64,000 bases of DNA, taken from CAZHHM01 sp964532225 (GTDB lineage: Bacteria; Margulisbacteria; WOR-1; JAKLHX01). Below are positions 42,360 to 51,433 of this stretch, piece by piece; position 1 is the stretch's first letter; every line of letters starts with the position of its first letter. A program made the position numbers and the translations under genes. The DNA lies in contig CAZHHM010000003.1 of assembly GCA_964532225.1 (NCBI GenBank), positions 33,396 to 97,395 of the forward strand, in the 5' to 3' direction. The notes beneath the pieces were generated by a model, which ran no database searches, was not told the DNA's origin, and saw only the letters and a program-made list of their open reading frames with translations.

Positions 42360-43937
42360 TCAGATCTTTACCAGTTTTGCGCTAGTGACCCCTTCGATCT
42401 TGTGGATCTGTGCAAGAACACCTTCGGAGATCACATTGTCTATGTTAAGTACCATGACCGCTTTGCCTCCGATCGTCTCCCTGCCTACGTCCATTGAAGC
42501 AATATTGATGCCGTTGTTGCCCAGAAGCGTCCCTACCTTGCCGATAATGCCGGGCCTGTCGGTATGGTTGGTTATCAGCATATACCCTGACGGGACGACG
42601 TCCGTATTGAACGAATCTATCCTTACCAGCCTCTCTCCGAAAGTACCAAGAACAGTGGCGGCCACGGTCCTTTTCTCTTTTTCTGTCGTTACCGCAACTG
42701 ATATCAGGTTGGAGAAGTTCTCTGAATCTCCGCTCTTGATCTCTTTTATCGATATCCCGCGTTCTTTTGCGATGAGCGGCGCATTCACATGATTGATGCT
42801 GTCCCCCAATGCACTCTCAAGTATCCCTTTAATAATGGCTATAGTTAGAGGAGAGTTGTCATTCTCGCAAAGCTCGCCTAGATATGATATCTCGACCGAT
42901 AAGATCGGCCCGTTCACGATCTGCGACGCGAAACGTCCCAGTTTCTCTGACACGGGGAGATATTGCTTTACCGGCCCAAGCAGATGAGGCTTCATTGCCG
43001 GTATGTTCACGGCCGCCCTTGCAGGCTCGCCTTTAAGGACATCGATTATCTGCTCAGCTACATCAACGGCGACATTTACCTGCGCTTCAACCGTTGAAGC
43101 ACCGAGATGCGGGGTCGCTATCACGTTCTGGAGCTCGATAAGAGGATTTTCCGGCGCCGGCTCGACCTCGAACACATCGAGCGCCGCAGCGGCTACTTTC
43201 CCTGACACAAGCGCATCCTTGAGATCGGATTCGTCAACGATCCCTCCCCTTGCCACGTTGATGATCTTTACTCCGTCCTTCATTATGGCGAATTTGTCCT
43301 TATTGATCATACGGGCGGTCTCTTTGGTCTTAGGAATATGGAAAGTGATGTAATCAGACATCTTAAGCAGGTCGTCAACGGGTTTCAGCTCAACTCCGAG
43401 CTTCTTTGTGTACTCCTCGTTAACAAAAGGGTCCGAAACTACGACCTTCATGCCTAGAGCCAGAGCGTAAGACGCTACACGGCTGCCGATCTTGCCAATG
43501 CCGACTATGCCCAGCGTTTTATTGTAAAGCTCCGAACCCATGAACTTGCCGCGGTCCCATTTCTTGGACTTGAGACTGGAACAAGCCTGAGGGATATTCC
43601 TTGAAAGGGCCATTATCATGGCAAACGTATGCTCGGCTGCTGCAATAGTATTGCCTTCAGGGGAGTTGACGACCACTATACCCTTTTTTGTGGCAGCGGG
43701 GACGTCGATATTGTCCACGCCCACTCCAGCCCTGCCTATGATCTTGAGCTTGTCCGCCTTTTCAATTATCTTTGCCGTTACCTTTGTCTCGCTGCGGACC
43801 ATCATGGCATCATACTGCCCGATACATTCGACAAGCTGGTCCTCCGTCATACCGGTCTTCACCTCGACATCAAAGCCGGCCTTCATTATCAGTTCTATGC
43901 CTTCCTTTGCGGCTTTATCCGCTATAAGGACCTTCAT
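42360..43937 (-). CDS. serA: D-3-phosphoglycerate dehydrogenase
   Basis: First step of the phosphoserine pathway. 525 residues from ATG 43937 (a TTG one codon upstream is open). The NAD loop is GIGKIGSRVASYAL-type (GxGxxG near 145), with RGGIVDESDL and the HLGASTVEAQ active-site region. The long middle and C-terminal part includes the regulatory ACT domain (VPSGYMLITNHTDRPGIIGKVGTLLG), so serine feedback is likely. The ATG shares a base with the stop of the upstream aminotransferase gene. Confidence 0.95.
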   Translation of the reverse strand: MKVLIADKAAKEGIELIMKAGFDVEVKTGMTEDQLVECIGQYDAMMVRSETKVTAKIIEKADKLKIIGRAGVGVDNIDVPAATKKGIVVVNSPEGNTIAAAEHTFAMIMALSRNIPQACSSLKSKKWDRGKFMGSELYNKTLGIVGIGKIGSRVASYALALGMKVVVSDPFVNEEYTKKLGVELKPVDDLLKMSDYITFHIPKTKETARMINKDKFAIMKDGVKIINVARGGIVDESDLKDALVSGKVAAAALDVFEVEPAPENPLIELQNVIATPHLGASTVEAQVNVAVDVAEQIIDVLKGEPARAAVNIPAMKPHLLGPVKQYLPVSEKLGRFASQIVNGPILSVEISYLGELCENDNSPLTIAIIKGILESALGDSINHVNAPLIAKERGISIKEIKSGDSENFSNLISVAVTTEKEKRTVAATVLGTFGERLVRIDSFNTDVVPSGYMLITNHTDRPGIIGKVGTLLGNNGINIASMDVGRETIGGKAVMVLNIDNVISEGVLAQIHKIEGVTSAKLVKI

Positions 43938-45079
43938 CAAAGCATCTCAAGCGCGGCAGCAACACCGGCGCCTTTTTTTACGTTGAAACCGATCTCAGCA
44001 AGTGACTTTTCGATGGCACCGAGCGCAGCTACCAGCTCCAGCTGGTCGACGTACCCCAGATGACCGATCCTGAACACCTTGCCTTTTAGCTCTTCCTGTC
44101 CGCCGGCAAGTACCACACCGAACTTTTCCCTGACTATCTTTCTCATCGCATCAGCATCTACTCCATCCGGAGGGAACACTGCGGTAACTGCTTTTGATGC
44201 CACACTGTCATCAGCAAGAAGCTTAAGACCAAGGGCTTTCATGCCGGCCCTTGCAGCTTTCTGCATCTTTTCGTGTCTTGCGAAAATGTTCTCCAGTCCT
44301 TCCGCCCTTATCATCTTTATCGATTCCTGCATCCCGTAAATTACCGAGAGGGCCGGCGTCCACGGGGTCTCCCCTTTCTCGGCGAATTTCATGGCTTTTT
44401 GGAGATCAAAGTAGAAACGCGGGCATTTCGCCGTCTTATTCGCTTCCCATGCTTTCTTGCTGACAGATATAAAAGCAAGTCCTGGAGGCACCATGAAAGC
44501 TTTCTGTGATCCGGATACGACCACATCAAGTCCCCATTCATCCGTCTTTAGCGGGGCCGTAAGCAGCCCGGAGACCGCATCAACAACGATGAGAGCACCG
44601 TGCTTCCTTACGATCTCAGAGATCTTCTTTACGTCGTTAAGTACTCCGGTAGATGTCTCGTTGTGCTGGAACATCACGCCTTTTATGGCCTTAGCTTTGT
44701 CAGCGTTCAGGGTCTCTTCGAGCTTTGCAGTATCCGCCGCCTTGCCGCGCTCTGACTTGATCTCGATCACGTCAAGACCGTAAGCTTTTGAAATATTGAT
44801 GAACCGCTGGCCGAAAGCCCCGATATTCAGCACGACGACCTTGTCGCCGGGCGAAAAGAAATTGACCACTGCCGTTTCCAGACCTCCAGTACCTGAGCTC
44901 GTCAGGACCACCAGGTCGTTCTGCGTCTGGTATGACCATTTGACACCGTCGACTATCTCGCCGAACATCTTTGAGAACGAAGGGCCTCTGTGGTTAATCA
45001 TCTGTTTCGCTGAAGCTGAAAGTATGTTGACCGGGACAGGGGTTGGGCCTGGGATCATCAGATATTCTTTAAAAGCCAT
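43937..45079 (-). CDS. Class V aminotransferase (phosphoserine / serine-pyruvate type)
   Basis: 380 residues. Starts MIPGPTPVPVNIL, TSSGTGGLETAVVNFF, VDAVSGLLTAPL, and the PLP lysine in VSGSQKAFMVPPG (about 194). This is the alanine-glyoxylate/serine-pyruvate subgroup that in many bacteria and cyanobacteria does the SerC step. With serA adjacent, it most likely converts 3-phosphohydroxypyruvate to phosphoserine; a serine-glyoxylate role is also possible. First gene of the operon, with a Shine-Dalgarno AAAGGAAA. Confidence 0.88.
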   Translation of the reverse strand: MAFKEYLMIPGPTPVPVNILSASAKQMINHRGPSFSKMFGEIVDGVKWSYQTQNDLVVLTSSGTGGLETAVVNFFSPGDKVVVLNIGAFGQRFINISKAYGLDVIEIKSERGKAADTAKLEETLNADKAKAIKGVMFQHNETSTGVLNDVKKISEIVRKHGALIVVDAVSGLLTAPLKTDEWGLDVVVSGSQKAFMVPPGLAFISVSKKAWEANKTAKCPRFYFDLQKAMKFAEKGETPWTPALSVIYGMQESIKMIRAEGLENIFARHEKMQKAARAGMKALGLKLLADDSVASKAVTAVFPPDGVDADAMRKIVREKFGVVLAGGQEELKGKVFRIGHLGYVDQLELVAALGAIEKSLAEIGFNVKKGAGVAAALEML

Positions 45080-45114
45080 GGGAGTTTCCTTTCTAAGAGT
45101 GGGTCTTTGAGTTA

Positions 45115-45143
45115 ATTATATATAATGAGCTCTCCCCGGTCAA
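45115..45143 (-). promoter_or_regulatory. Promoter of the aminotransferase-serA operon (TTGACC-N17-TATAAT)
   Basis: Minus strand: TTGACC at 45143-45138, 17 bases, TATAAT at 45120-45115. Predicted start near 45108, so the leader is about 29 bases, with the ribosome site inside. No riboswitch fits. Confidence 0.65.
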
Positions 45144-45203
45144 CAAGGGCAAAATCATGCAACTTTTCCTCACAGGACCCGATATATATATAAGGGGAAA
45201 ACA

Positions 45204-45971
45204 ATGAACAATATGAACATCAATATGGTCACCAGAGCCCAGCCCGTCTCAAGATCTATGCGTATGGACGATAAGATACCCGACCCTGCCCTTTATTGGA
45301 GAGGGTTCCCCTCCGGGGTCAGCTATTTTTCCGCGAAAGAGTTCAGGAACCTGGCTCCCGGTTACACACAATACCTTACATTCGACCTTAAGGACGGCAG
45401 GTTCCAGTTGCATACCACTGACATTAACGGGACCATGCGTACTGATATCTTTTTCGATGTCCAGACGGGAATAATTAGGCTTCAGGTCACAGGGAGAGGG
45501 AACCCGATAACCGACATCCTGCTCAGGCCTCCCCTGAACCAGAAAGAAGCTGAAGAATATATCAAGCTCCTTACCGAACTAAAAAAAGTCGCTCAGGATA
45601 TGATCAATTCCGGAAAATCAGAACTGCAGAACACTGCAGATTATCTGGAATTCGTAATAAGGTCGGTCAGGGAAAAATTCCCGACCTCCGTAAATTCAGG
45701 CCAGATCGCGCTGAACATCAAGCTTGGGACGAATTACCCGAACCCTGTCTCGACCAGCGCAAATATACCTTTCGAAACGCTTGAGAAAGCTTTCGTAAGG
45801 ATAAAGATAACCGACATCATGGGAAGGACGGTTGCCGTGGTCTTTGAAGGCGACAAACCTGCAGGCCAGCATTCAGTGTCTTTCAACAGAGGGGACATAT
45901 CTGCCGGCACATATTATGTGGTAATGGAAACAGAAGGCATAAGGATCAGCAAACCCATCCAGATAAGATAG
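45204..45971 (+). CDS. Protein with a FlgD/T9SS-like C-terminal beta-sandwich; unknown N-terminal domain
   Basis: 255 residues with no signal peptide from ATG 45204 (a polar MNNMNINMVTRAQ start, AAGGGGAAAACA upstream). Residues 1-140 are unrecognised. The last 85 residues run NYPNPVSTSANIPFET, ITDIMGRTVAVVFEGDKPAGQHSVSFN, ISAGTYYVVMET and SKPIQI, the pattern of FlgD-Ig or type IX sorting (Por) C-terminal domains. Such domains normally sit on secreted proteins, so the lack of an export signal is odd. A clear terminator follows. Confidence 0.72.
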   Translation: MNNMNINMVTRAQPVSRSMRMDDKIPDPALYWRGFPSGVSYFSAKEFRNLAPGYTQYLTFDLKDGRFQLHTTDINGTMRTDIFFDVQTGIIRLQVTGRGNPITDILLRPPLNQKEAEEYIKLLTELKKVAQDMINSGKSELQNTADYLEFVIRSVREKFPTSVNSGQIALNIKLGTNYPNPVSTSANIPFETLEKAFVRIKITDIMGRTVAVVFEGDKPAGQHSVSFNRGDISAGTYYVVMETEGIRISKPIQIR

Positions 45972-45991
45972 GGAAAGGGCCGTGAATACCT

Positions 45992-46022
45992 GAACTCCCC
46001 GTTTCCGGGGAGTTCTTTTTTT
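45992..46022 (+). terminator. Rho-independent terminator after the FlgD-like-domain gene
   Basis: A perfect 9-bp stem GAACTCCCC/GGGGAGTTC (45992-46000 and 46007-46015), 6-base loop, then seven T. Only the plus strand has the T tract, so it serves the plus-strand gene; the rpsI end at 46029 gets no matching T run. Confidence 0.88.
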
Positions 46023-46028
46023 CTTTGA

Positions 46029-46499
46029 TCAGCGCTTGCTGTACTGGAATCGTTTTCTTGCCTTTTTCTGGCCGTACTTCTTTCTCTCTTTCATTCTCGG
46101 GTCCCTGACCAGGCAACCTGCTTTGCTGAGCACCGGCTTGCTTTCAGGGTTCACCAGCAGAAGCGCCCTCGCGATAGCGAGCTTTGCAGCCTCCGCCTGC
46201 GCGGGGATCCCTCCGCCTGATGCCTTGCATATCGCGTTGAACTTTGATGCCACGTTCAGGAGCTTGAACGGCTTTTCGATCTCGCCGATCAGCTTATCCC
46301 TGTTAGAAACGTACTCAGCATGATGCTTGCCGTTTATCGTGATGTCTCCCTTTCCGCTCACAAGGAGAACTCTCACGATAGCCGTTTTCCTTCTGCCGAC
46401 CGCCTGATAGCCTTCCTTGGTCTTCTTTCTCGGCTTTTTCGGCTTATGATCTGATGATTGCGCCTCTCCGCTGACTACCGTCTCTAGGTTCTCTGACAT
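46029..46499 (-). CDS. rpsI: 30S ribosomal protein S9
   Basis: 156 residues: a 27-residue acidic-then-basic N-terminal extension (MSENLETVVSGEAQ) before the core AVGRRKTAIVRV. The C-terminus KKARKRFQYSKR is canonical and reaches the P site of the 30S. The last gene of the ribosomal run, following rplM by 10 bases. Confidence 0.97.
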   Translation of the reverse strand: MSENLETVVSGEAQSSDHKPKKPRKKTKEGYQAVGRRKTAIVRVLLVSGKGDITINGKHHAEYVSNRDKLIGEIEKPFKLLNVASKFNAICKASGGGIPAQAEAAKLAIARALLLVNPESKPVLSKAGCLVRDPRMKERKKYGQKKARKRFQYSKR

Positions 46500-46509
46500 C
46501 TTCCCCTCC

Positions 46510-46947
46510 CTATACTGTTAAAGTTTCCGGCTTTTGTGCCTGTTGTTTGAACGTATCGCCTGCATAGACCTTCAGCTTCGTTATCAGCTTATCGCCGAGC
46601 CTTCCCTTGGGAAGCATCCCTCTGACAGCCTTGATTATCACCTTTTCGGGCGACTTTTCCATCTTCACCTCAAGGCTTACGCTCTTTGCGCCGTGAGGAT
46701 AGCCGGAGTGGGTAAAATACATCTTCTGCTTGAGCTTATCACCTGTAACTTTGATCTTTGACGCGTTTATCACGATCACGAAGTCCCCTGTATCAAAGCT
46801 GGGTGTGAAGACAACTTCGTCCTTGCCTCTGATGACCTGAGCCACTTTGCTGGCCAGTCTTCCAAGGACCTTGTCCGTAGCATCGACAAGATACCATTTC
46901 CTGGATACTTTGTCCGCCTTTGCGCTGTATGTAGAATTCCTTTTCAT
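46510..46947 (-). CDS. rplM: 50S ribosomal protein L13
   Basis: 145 residues with KWYLVDATDKVLGRLASKVAQVI, HSGYPHGAKS and VRGMLPKGRLGDKLI. The usual rplM-rpsI pair, placed directly after rplQ (13-base gap). Confidence 0.97.
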   Translation of the reverse strand: MKRNSTYSAKADKVSRKWYLVDATDKVLGRLASKVAQVIRGKDEVVFTPSFDTGDFVIVINASKIKVTGDKLKQKMYFTHSGYPHGAKSVSLEVKMEKSPEKVIIKAVRGMLPKGRLGDKLITKLKVYAGDTFKQQAQKPETLTV

Positions 46948-46960
46948 TTTCTTGACCTCT

Positions 46961-47308
46961 CTATATCAGCTCAAGCACAACTTTTTCGGCCGCATCGCCC
47001 CGACGCAGTCCGACGTGCGTGATCCTGGTGCATCCGCCTGCCTTATCCGCGAACCTGGTAGGCGCGGACTTAAAGAACTCAAGCGTTGATCTGTCGGGAA
47101 GTATGGACTTTGCCTTTCTCAGATTGGCAAGGCCTCCTCTTTTTGAGAGAGCCACCACTTTCTCGATGACCTTCCTTGCTTCCTTTGCCCTCTGTTTCGA
47201 CGTCACTATCTTGCCGTTCTTGATCACTGCCGTAGCCAAAGATATCAGCAGGGCTTTTCGCTGGTCGGTAGCCTTTGATAGTTTTCTGTAACCTTTTCTG
47301 TGCCTCAT
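46961..47308 (-). CDS. rplQ: 50S ribosomal protein L17
   Basis: 115 residues starting MRHRKGYRKLSKATDQRKALL; includes ITHVGLRRGDAAEKVVLEL at the end. Start overlaps the rpoA stop by four bases. L17 surrounds the peptide exit tunnel. Confidence 0.97.
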   Translation of the reverse strand: MRHRKGYRKLSKATDQRKALLISLATAVIKNGKIVTSKQRAKEARKVIEKVVALSKRGGLANLRKAKSILPDRSTLEFFKSAPTRFADKAGGCTRITHVGLRRGDAAEKVVLELI

Positions 47309-48279
47309 TTCTTCTCTTCCTCGCTCACTTCCTCGTCCCCGGAGGTCTTTAACGAAAGGTTGTACTTCGAGAGCACGTCCTTTATCTCGTCATAGGACTT
47401 CTGGCCGAGGCTTTTTATTTTGATAACATCATTGTCCGTCATCTGTATCAGATCGGCGATAGTGTTTATCCCTGCTTTCTTGAGACAGTTCAGTGACCTT
47501 GATCCGATACCCGTATCCTCGATGTTCATCTCAAGGATCGAGGCATCAGCCTCGGTCTGGCCCGGGATCTCGATCGCCAGCGAATCAGCTCTTTCACCGA
47601 TGTGAATGAACATGTTCACATGCTTTGCAAGTATCTCAGCTGCCTGTTTTACGGCCTCATCAGGCGTAAGCGATCCGTTCGTCCAAACATCAAGGACAAG
47701 CCTGTCATAATTGATCTCCTGGCCTACTCTGACCTCTTCAGTGGTCAGGTTGACCTTTTTCACCGGTGAGAAGATCGAGTCGACAGGTATAGTGCCGATA
47801 GGCTGGTTCGGTTTTTTGTTCCTTTCTCCGGGAACGAAACCCGTACCCTTTTCCACGACCATCTCAATATTGAGCTTGCCGCCGCTTTCAAGCGTTGCGA
47901 TGTGGTGGTCCGGATTGACTATCTCTACATCAGCGTCATGCTTGATATCGCCTGCTACTATAACGCCTTTTTTCTTTGCTTCGAGCTTGATTATCTTCGG
48001 AGAGTCGCTGAAGGATTTCACGACCATCTTCTTGATGTTCGCTATCAGCTGCAGCACATCCTCGACAACGTTCGGGATGGTCGAGAACTCATGTGAAACG
48101 TCCTCTATCCTTATTGAAGTGACGGCAGCTCCCTGCAGAGAGGAAAGGAGTACCCTCCTCAATGAGTTGCCTAGAGTTGCACCGTAACCCCTCTCAAGAG
48201 GTTCAACGATGAACTTTCCGTACCCGTCTTCCTGCGGTTCATACTTGACCCATGGTTTTTCGCCGATCATTGACATCAT
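47305..48279 (-). CDS. rpoA: DNA-directed RNA polymerase alpha subunit
   Basis: 324 residues from ATG 48279, six bases after GGAGG (ATG 48276 also possible). The N-terminal dimerisation domain has GNSLRRVLLSSLQGAAVTSI; the C-terminal domain (about 245-305; IGSRSLNCLKKAGINTIADLI) contacts UP elements and activators. Ends with an acidic tail EEVSEEEKK. Located in the alpha operon with rpsD, rpsK, rpsM, rplQ. Confidence 0.97.
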   Translation of the reverse strand: MMSMIGEKPWVKYEPQEDGYGKFIVEPLERGYGATLGNSLRRVLLSSLQGAAVTSIRIEDVSHEFSTIPNVVEDVLQLIANIKKMVVKSFSDSPKIIKLEAKKKGVIVAGDIKHDADVEIVNPDHHIATLESGGKLNIEMVVEKGTGFVPGERNKKPNQPIGTIPVDSIFSPVKKVNLTTEEVRVGQEINYDRLVLDVWTNGSLTPDEAVKQAAEILAKHVNMFIHIGERADSLAIEIPGQTEADASILEMNIEDTGIGSRSLNCLKKAGINTIADLIQMTDNDVIKIKSLGQKSYDEIKDVLSKYNLSLKTSGDEEVSEEEKK

Positions 48280-48289
48280 TCCTTGCCTC

Positions 48290-48910
48290 CTATCTTGAGT
48301 AAAACTCGACTATCAGTCTCTCGTCGATAATATCGCCGATCTCTTCCCTGTTAGGCAGGGCCTGCACGGCCCCTTCAACCTTTGACATATCGGCCGTCAA
48401 CCAGGACGGTACCTGTTTGTCTTTAAGCGATTCAACTGTCTTGAGGACCAACGGCCTGATCTTTTCTTTAACGCCTATCAGGTCCCCGACCTTCACTGTA
48501 AAGGAAGGCACATTGACCTTTTTTGACTTTACCGTGATGTTACCGTTCCTTACCATCTGCCTGGCATGGTTCCTTGACGCGGCGAATCCCAGCCTGTACA
48601 CCACGTTGTCGAGCCTTCTTTCAAGGAGTTCAAGCAGCTTTTCTCCTGTGGAGCTCTTTGATTTTGAGGCAAGTTCAAAATAGTTGCGGAACTGTCTCTC
48701 TCCGAGACCGTATATCCTTCTTGCCTTTTGTTTTTCCCTCAAACGGAGCCCGAATTCCGACTCCCTTATCTTGCCCTGTCCGTGCTGGCCGGGAGCGTAT
48801 GATCTCTTCGCAAAAGGACACTTTGCCGAATAGCATTTTTCGCCTTTAAGGAAAAGCTTTGCCCCTTCCCTTCTGCACAGTTTACAAACCGACCCAGTGT
48901 GTCGTCCCAT
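48290..48910 (-). CDS. rpsD: 30S ribosomal protein S4 (zinc type)
   Basis: 206 residues. Cys9, Cys12, Cys26 and Cys31 form the C+ zinc motif; many bacteria have lost it. The S4 RNA-binding motif is RLDNVVYRLGFAASRNHARQMV. S4 nucleates 16S assembly and can repress its own operon in other bacteria. Confidence 0.97.
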   Translation of the reverse strand: MGRHTGSVCKLCRREGAKLFLKGEKCYSAKCPFAKRSYAPGQHGQGKIRESEFGLRLREKQKARRIYGLGERQFRNYFELASKSKSSTGEKLLELLERRLDNVVYRLGFAASRNHARQMVRNGNITVKSKKVNVPSFTVKVGDLIGVKEKIRPLVLKTVESLKDKQVPSWLTADMSKVEGAVQALPNREEIGDIIDERLIVEFYSR

Positions 48911-49309
48911 TTACACTCTCCTTCTTTTTCTCGGCCTGCAGCCGTTGTGAGGTATAGGCGTTACGTCCTTGATAGAGCTTATCTCCATACCAGCGGCTTG
49001 AAGAGCCCTTATCGCTGTTTCCCTGCCTGAACCCGGGCCTTTAACAAGCACCGAGATCTCTTTCATCCCCATGTCTATGGCCTTTTTTGCGGCGTTCTCT
49101 GCAGCCAGCTGAGCCGCGAACGGAGTGCCTTTTTTAGTGCCTTTGAACCCGGCATTGCCTGAGGAAGCCCATGCGACAATGTTGCCTCTGTTGTCTGCAA
49201 TAGAGACTATCGTGTTGTTGAATGTAGCTTTTATGTGAGCTATGCCCTGGGCAGGAGCTCTCTTCTCTTTCTTCTTCTTTTTAACTGTTTCTTTTTCTGG
49301 TGTGGCCAT
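48911..49309 (-). CDS. rpsK: 30S ribosomal protein S11
   Basis: 132 residues with a lysine-rich lead (ETVKKKKKEKRAPAQ), then GIAHIKATFNNTIVSIAD, GPGSGRETAIRAL and the C-terminal TPIPHNGCRPRKRRRV. Follows rpsM by 14 bases. Confidence 0.97.
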   Translation of the reverse strand: MATPEKETVKKKKKEKRAPAQGIAHIKATFNNTIVSIADNRGNIVAWASSGNAGFKGTKKGTPFAAQLAAENAAKKAIDMGMKEISVLVKGPGSGRETAIRALQAAGMEISSIKDVTPIPHNGCRPRKRRRV

Positions 49310-49323
49310 TGATCATTTCTCCT

Positions 49324-49707
49324 TTATGTTTTTCCTTCTTCTTTTTTCCTGCCCGATCCGACCGTTTTTCTCTTTCCTCTTTTTGTCCTGGCATTGGTCT
49401 TGGTCCTTTGTCCGTGAACAGGGAGGCTTTTCCTGTGCCTGGAGCCTCGGTATGTACCGATATCGATGAGCCTCTTTACATTAAGAGATATCTCTTTTCT
49501 GAGATCCCCTTCAACGGAATATTCCTTAATGATCTCCCTTATCCTGACGATCTCGTCCTCAGTAAGGTCCTTAATGTGCGTGTTCTGATCGACCGACGCC
49601 TTTTTCAGGATTTCTTTTGATTTCGTTGTCCCAACACCGTAAATATAGGTAAGACCTACAACGGCCCTTTTATTGTTCGGCAGATCAACACCAGCGATAC
49701 GTGCCAT
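49324..49707 (-). CDS. rpsM: 30S ribosomal protein S13
   Basis: 127 residues from ATG 49707 (MARIAGVDLPNNKRAVVGL), the standard start. The frame stays open upstream to 49797, but that part overlaps rpmJ in another frame and is not real. Ends with the KTNARTKRGKRKT tail that reaches the tRNA sites. Confidence 0.96.
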   Translation of the reverse strand: MARIAGVDLPNNKRAVVGLTYIYGVGTTKSKEILKKASVDQNTHIKDLTEDEIVRIREIIKEYSVEGDLRKEISLNVKRLIDIGTYRGSRHRKSLPVHGQRTKTNARTKRGKRKTVGSGRKKEEGKT

Positions 49708-49721
49708 ATTCTCCCCCTTTT

Positions 49722-49835
49722 TTATCCTTGTCTTTGCTTGTGCTTTGGATTTTTGCAGATCACCCTTATGCTCCCGTGGCGGCGGACGATCTTGCAATTA
49801 TCACACATTTTCTTTACCGATGATCTTACTTTCAT
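49722..49835 (-). CDS. rpmJ: 50S ribosomal protein L36 (zinc type)
   Basis: 37 residues, short of usual gene-finder limits. MKVRSSVKKMCDNCKIVRR holds Cys11 and Cys14; Cys27 and His32 complete the zinc site. It sits in the normal infA-rpmJ-rpsM order, 13 bases after infA and 14 before rpsM. Confidence 0.96.
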   Translation of the reverse strand: MKVRSSVKKMCDNCKIVRRHGSIRVICKNPKHKQRQG

Positions 49836-49848
49836 TTCACACCTCTTT

Positions 49849-50070
49849 TTACTTTCCTCTGTAAGTTATCCTGCCTCTGGTCAGGTCATACGGCGACAAC
49901 TCTACCTTGACCTTATCACCGGGCAGTATCCTTATAAAGTTCTTCCTGATCTTACCAGAAACATGGGCCAGGATCATTTGCCCCGTCTCAAGCTTCACTC
50001 TGAAGAGCGCGCTCGGCAGAGCTTCGGTCACTTCGCCTTCGAACTCAATAACATCTTTGTCTTTTGTCAC
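49849..50070 (-). CDS. infA: Translation initiation factor IF-1
   Basis: 73 residues from GTG 50070, whose GTGA overlaps the map stop. S1-like OB fold: KDVIEFEGEVTEALPSALFRVKLETGQMILAHVSGK. Binds the A site of the 30S with IF-2 and IF-3. Confidence 0.97.
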   Translation of the reverse strand: MTKDKDVIEFEGEVTEALPSALFRVKLETGQMILAHVSGKIRKNFIRILPGDKVKVELSPYDLTRGRITYRGK

Positions 50071-50819
50071 CTTTGTATCCTTGTCAGGACCCTTGGGTCC
50101 CCTTCTGTGATCAGTACCGTATGCTCAAAATGAGCGGACAGGCCCCTGTCCGCGGTCACTACGGTCCACCCGTCGTCAAGTGTTTCGATCTCATGCCCGC
50201 CGGTATTGAGCATCGGCTCTATCGCGAACACCATTCCCGGCTCGAGCTTGGGCCCGGTCCCCGGACTTCCGAAGTTCGGCACCAGCGGGTCTTCATGAAG
50301 GTTCTTCCCCACTCCGTGCCCGAACATGTCGCGAACTACGCTGTAACCGTTCTTTACCGCGTAAGTCTCTATCGCACTTGATACGTCCCCGATCCTTTTG
50401 CCTTTGCGGCACTGTTTTATGCCCCGCTCCAGGCATTCCCTTGTAACGGAAAGGAGAGTTTTAGCTTTCTTGCTTATCTCCCCTACAGGGAAGGTCTCGG
50501 CTACGTCGCCGTAATACCCGTCTATTATCGTCCCTACATCTATCCCGATGATATCGCCTTTCGAAAGCACCTTCTTTGAAGGTATCCCGTGAACTACCTC
50601 ATCGTTGATCGATAGGCAGGAAGCATGCCTGTACCCTCTGTAACCCTTGAACGCCGGCTTTGCCCCTGCTTTCCTGATCTCATCTTCAATGAACCTGTCG
50701 ACCTCTTCAGTTGTTATGCCCGGTCCAACCAGCTTTCCGGCCATTTTCAGTACCTCAGCCGCTATCTGGCAGGCGCTCTCGATCGACCGGACCTCTTTAT
50801 CGTTCTTTCTTATGATCAT
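50067..50819 (-). CDS. map: Methionine aminopeptidase, type I
   Basis: 250 residues. Metal ligands by family: the IGIDVGTIIDGYYGDVAETF block (two Asp), His in GHGVGKNLHEDP, Glu in VFAIEPML and the last Glu near the C-terminus in SAHFEHTVL. Removes N-terminal Met from new proteins. Start overlaps the adk stop by four bases. Confidence 0.96.
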   Translation of the reverse strand: MIIRKNDKEVRSIESACQIAAEVLKMAGKLVGPGITTEEVDRFIEDEIRKAGAKPAFKGYRGYRHASCLSINDEVVHGIPSKKVLSKGDIIGIDVGTIIDGYYGDVAETFPVGEISKKAKTLLSVTRECLERGIKQCRKGKRIGDVSSAIETYAVKNGYSVVRDMFGHGVGKNLHEDPLVPNFGSPGTGPKLEPGMVFAIEPMLNTGGHEIETLDDGWTVVTADRGLSAHFEHTVLITEGDPRVLTRIQR

Positions 50820-51433
50820 ATCGCTGATCTGATACTGTCGAGTATCGATCTCAGCTCGCCGACACCGTTTATCTTGACAAGGATATCCGAATAATGCTTT
50901 ATCAGAGGAGATGTTTCCGACTCATAAACGTCGAACCTTTTGTTTATCGTCACTTCGTTATCATCAGGTCTAATATAAAGGCTCCCGCCGCATGAATCGC
51001 AGACATCCTCGACCTTAGGCCGCTTTGTAACTATGTGATAGACTGATCCGCAGCTCTTGCAGCTTCTTCTGCCGGAGAGCCTTTTGACTATTTCCTGCCT
51101 AGGCACATCGATATAGACGACCTTGTCGAGCTTTACGAAATCAGATATGAACTTTGCCTGTGAGACTGTTCTCGGATATCCGTCAAGGATGAACCCCTTT
51201 TTTGCATTAGCTGTTATAGCCTCTTTCGCTATCTCATTGACCACGTCATCGGGTACCAGCATTCCTTTATTGATAAAGTCCGCCGCCTTCTTCCCGACTT
51301 CTGTTTGGTTCTTTATGGCCTCACGGAGTATATCACCCATCGATATATGAGCTATCTTAAGCTCGGTTGCGAGCATCTTTGCCTGTGTACCTTTGCCTCC
51401 TCCCGGAGGGCCTAAGAATAAAAGCTTCTTCAT
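50816..51433 (-). CDS. adk: Adenylate kinase (zinc-LID type)
   Basis: 205 residues. P-loop GPPGGGKGT at 8-16, DGYPRT at 84-89. The LID has Cys125, Cys128, Cys145 and Cys148, a structural zinc site of the type common in Gram-positive and deep-branching bacteria. Overlaps the secY stop by four bases. Confidence 0.96.
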   Translation of the reverse strand: MKKLLFLGPPGGGKGTQAKMLATELKIAHISMGDILREAIKNQTEVGKKAADFINKGMLVPDDVVNEIAKEAITANAKKGFILDGYPRTVSQAKFISDFVKLDKVVYIDVPRQEIVKRLSGRRSCKSCGSVYHIVTKRPKVEDVCDSCGGSLYIRPDDNEVTINKRFDVYESETSPLIKHYSDILVKINGVGELRSILDSIRSAI

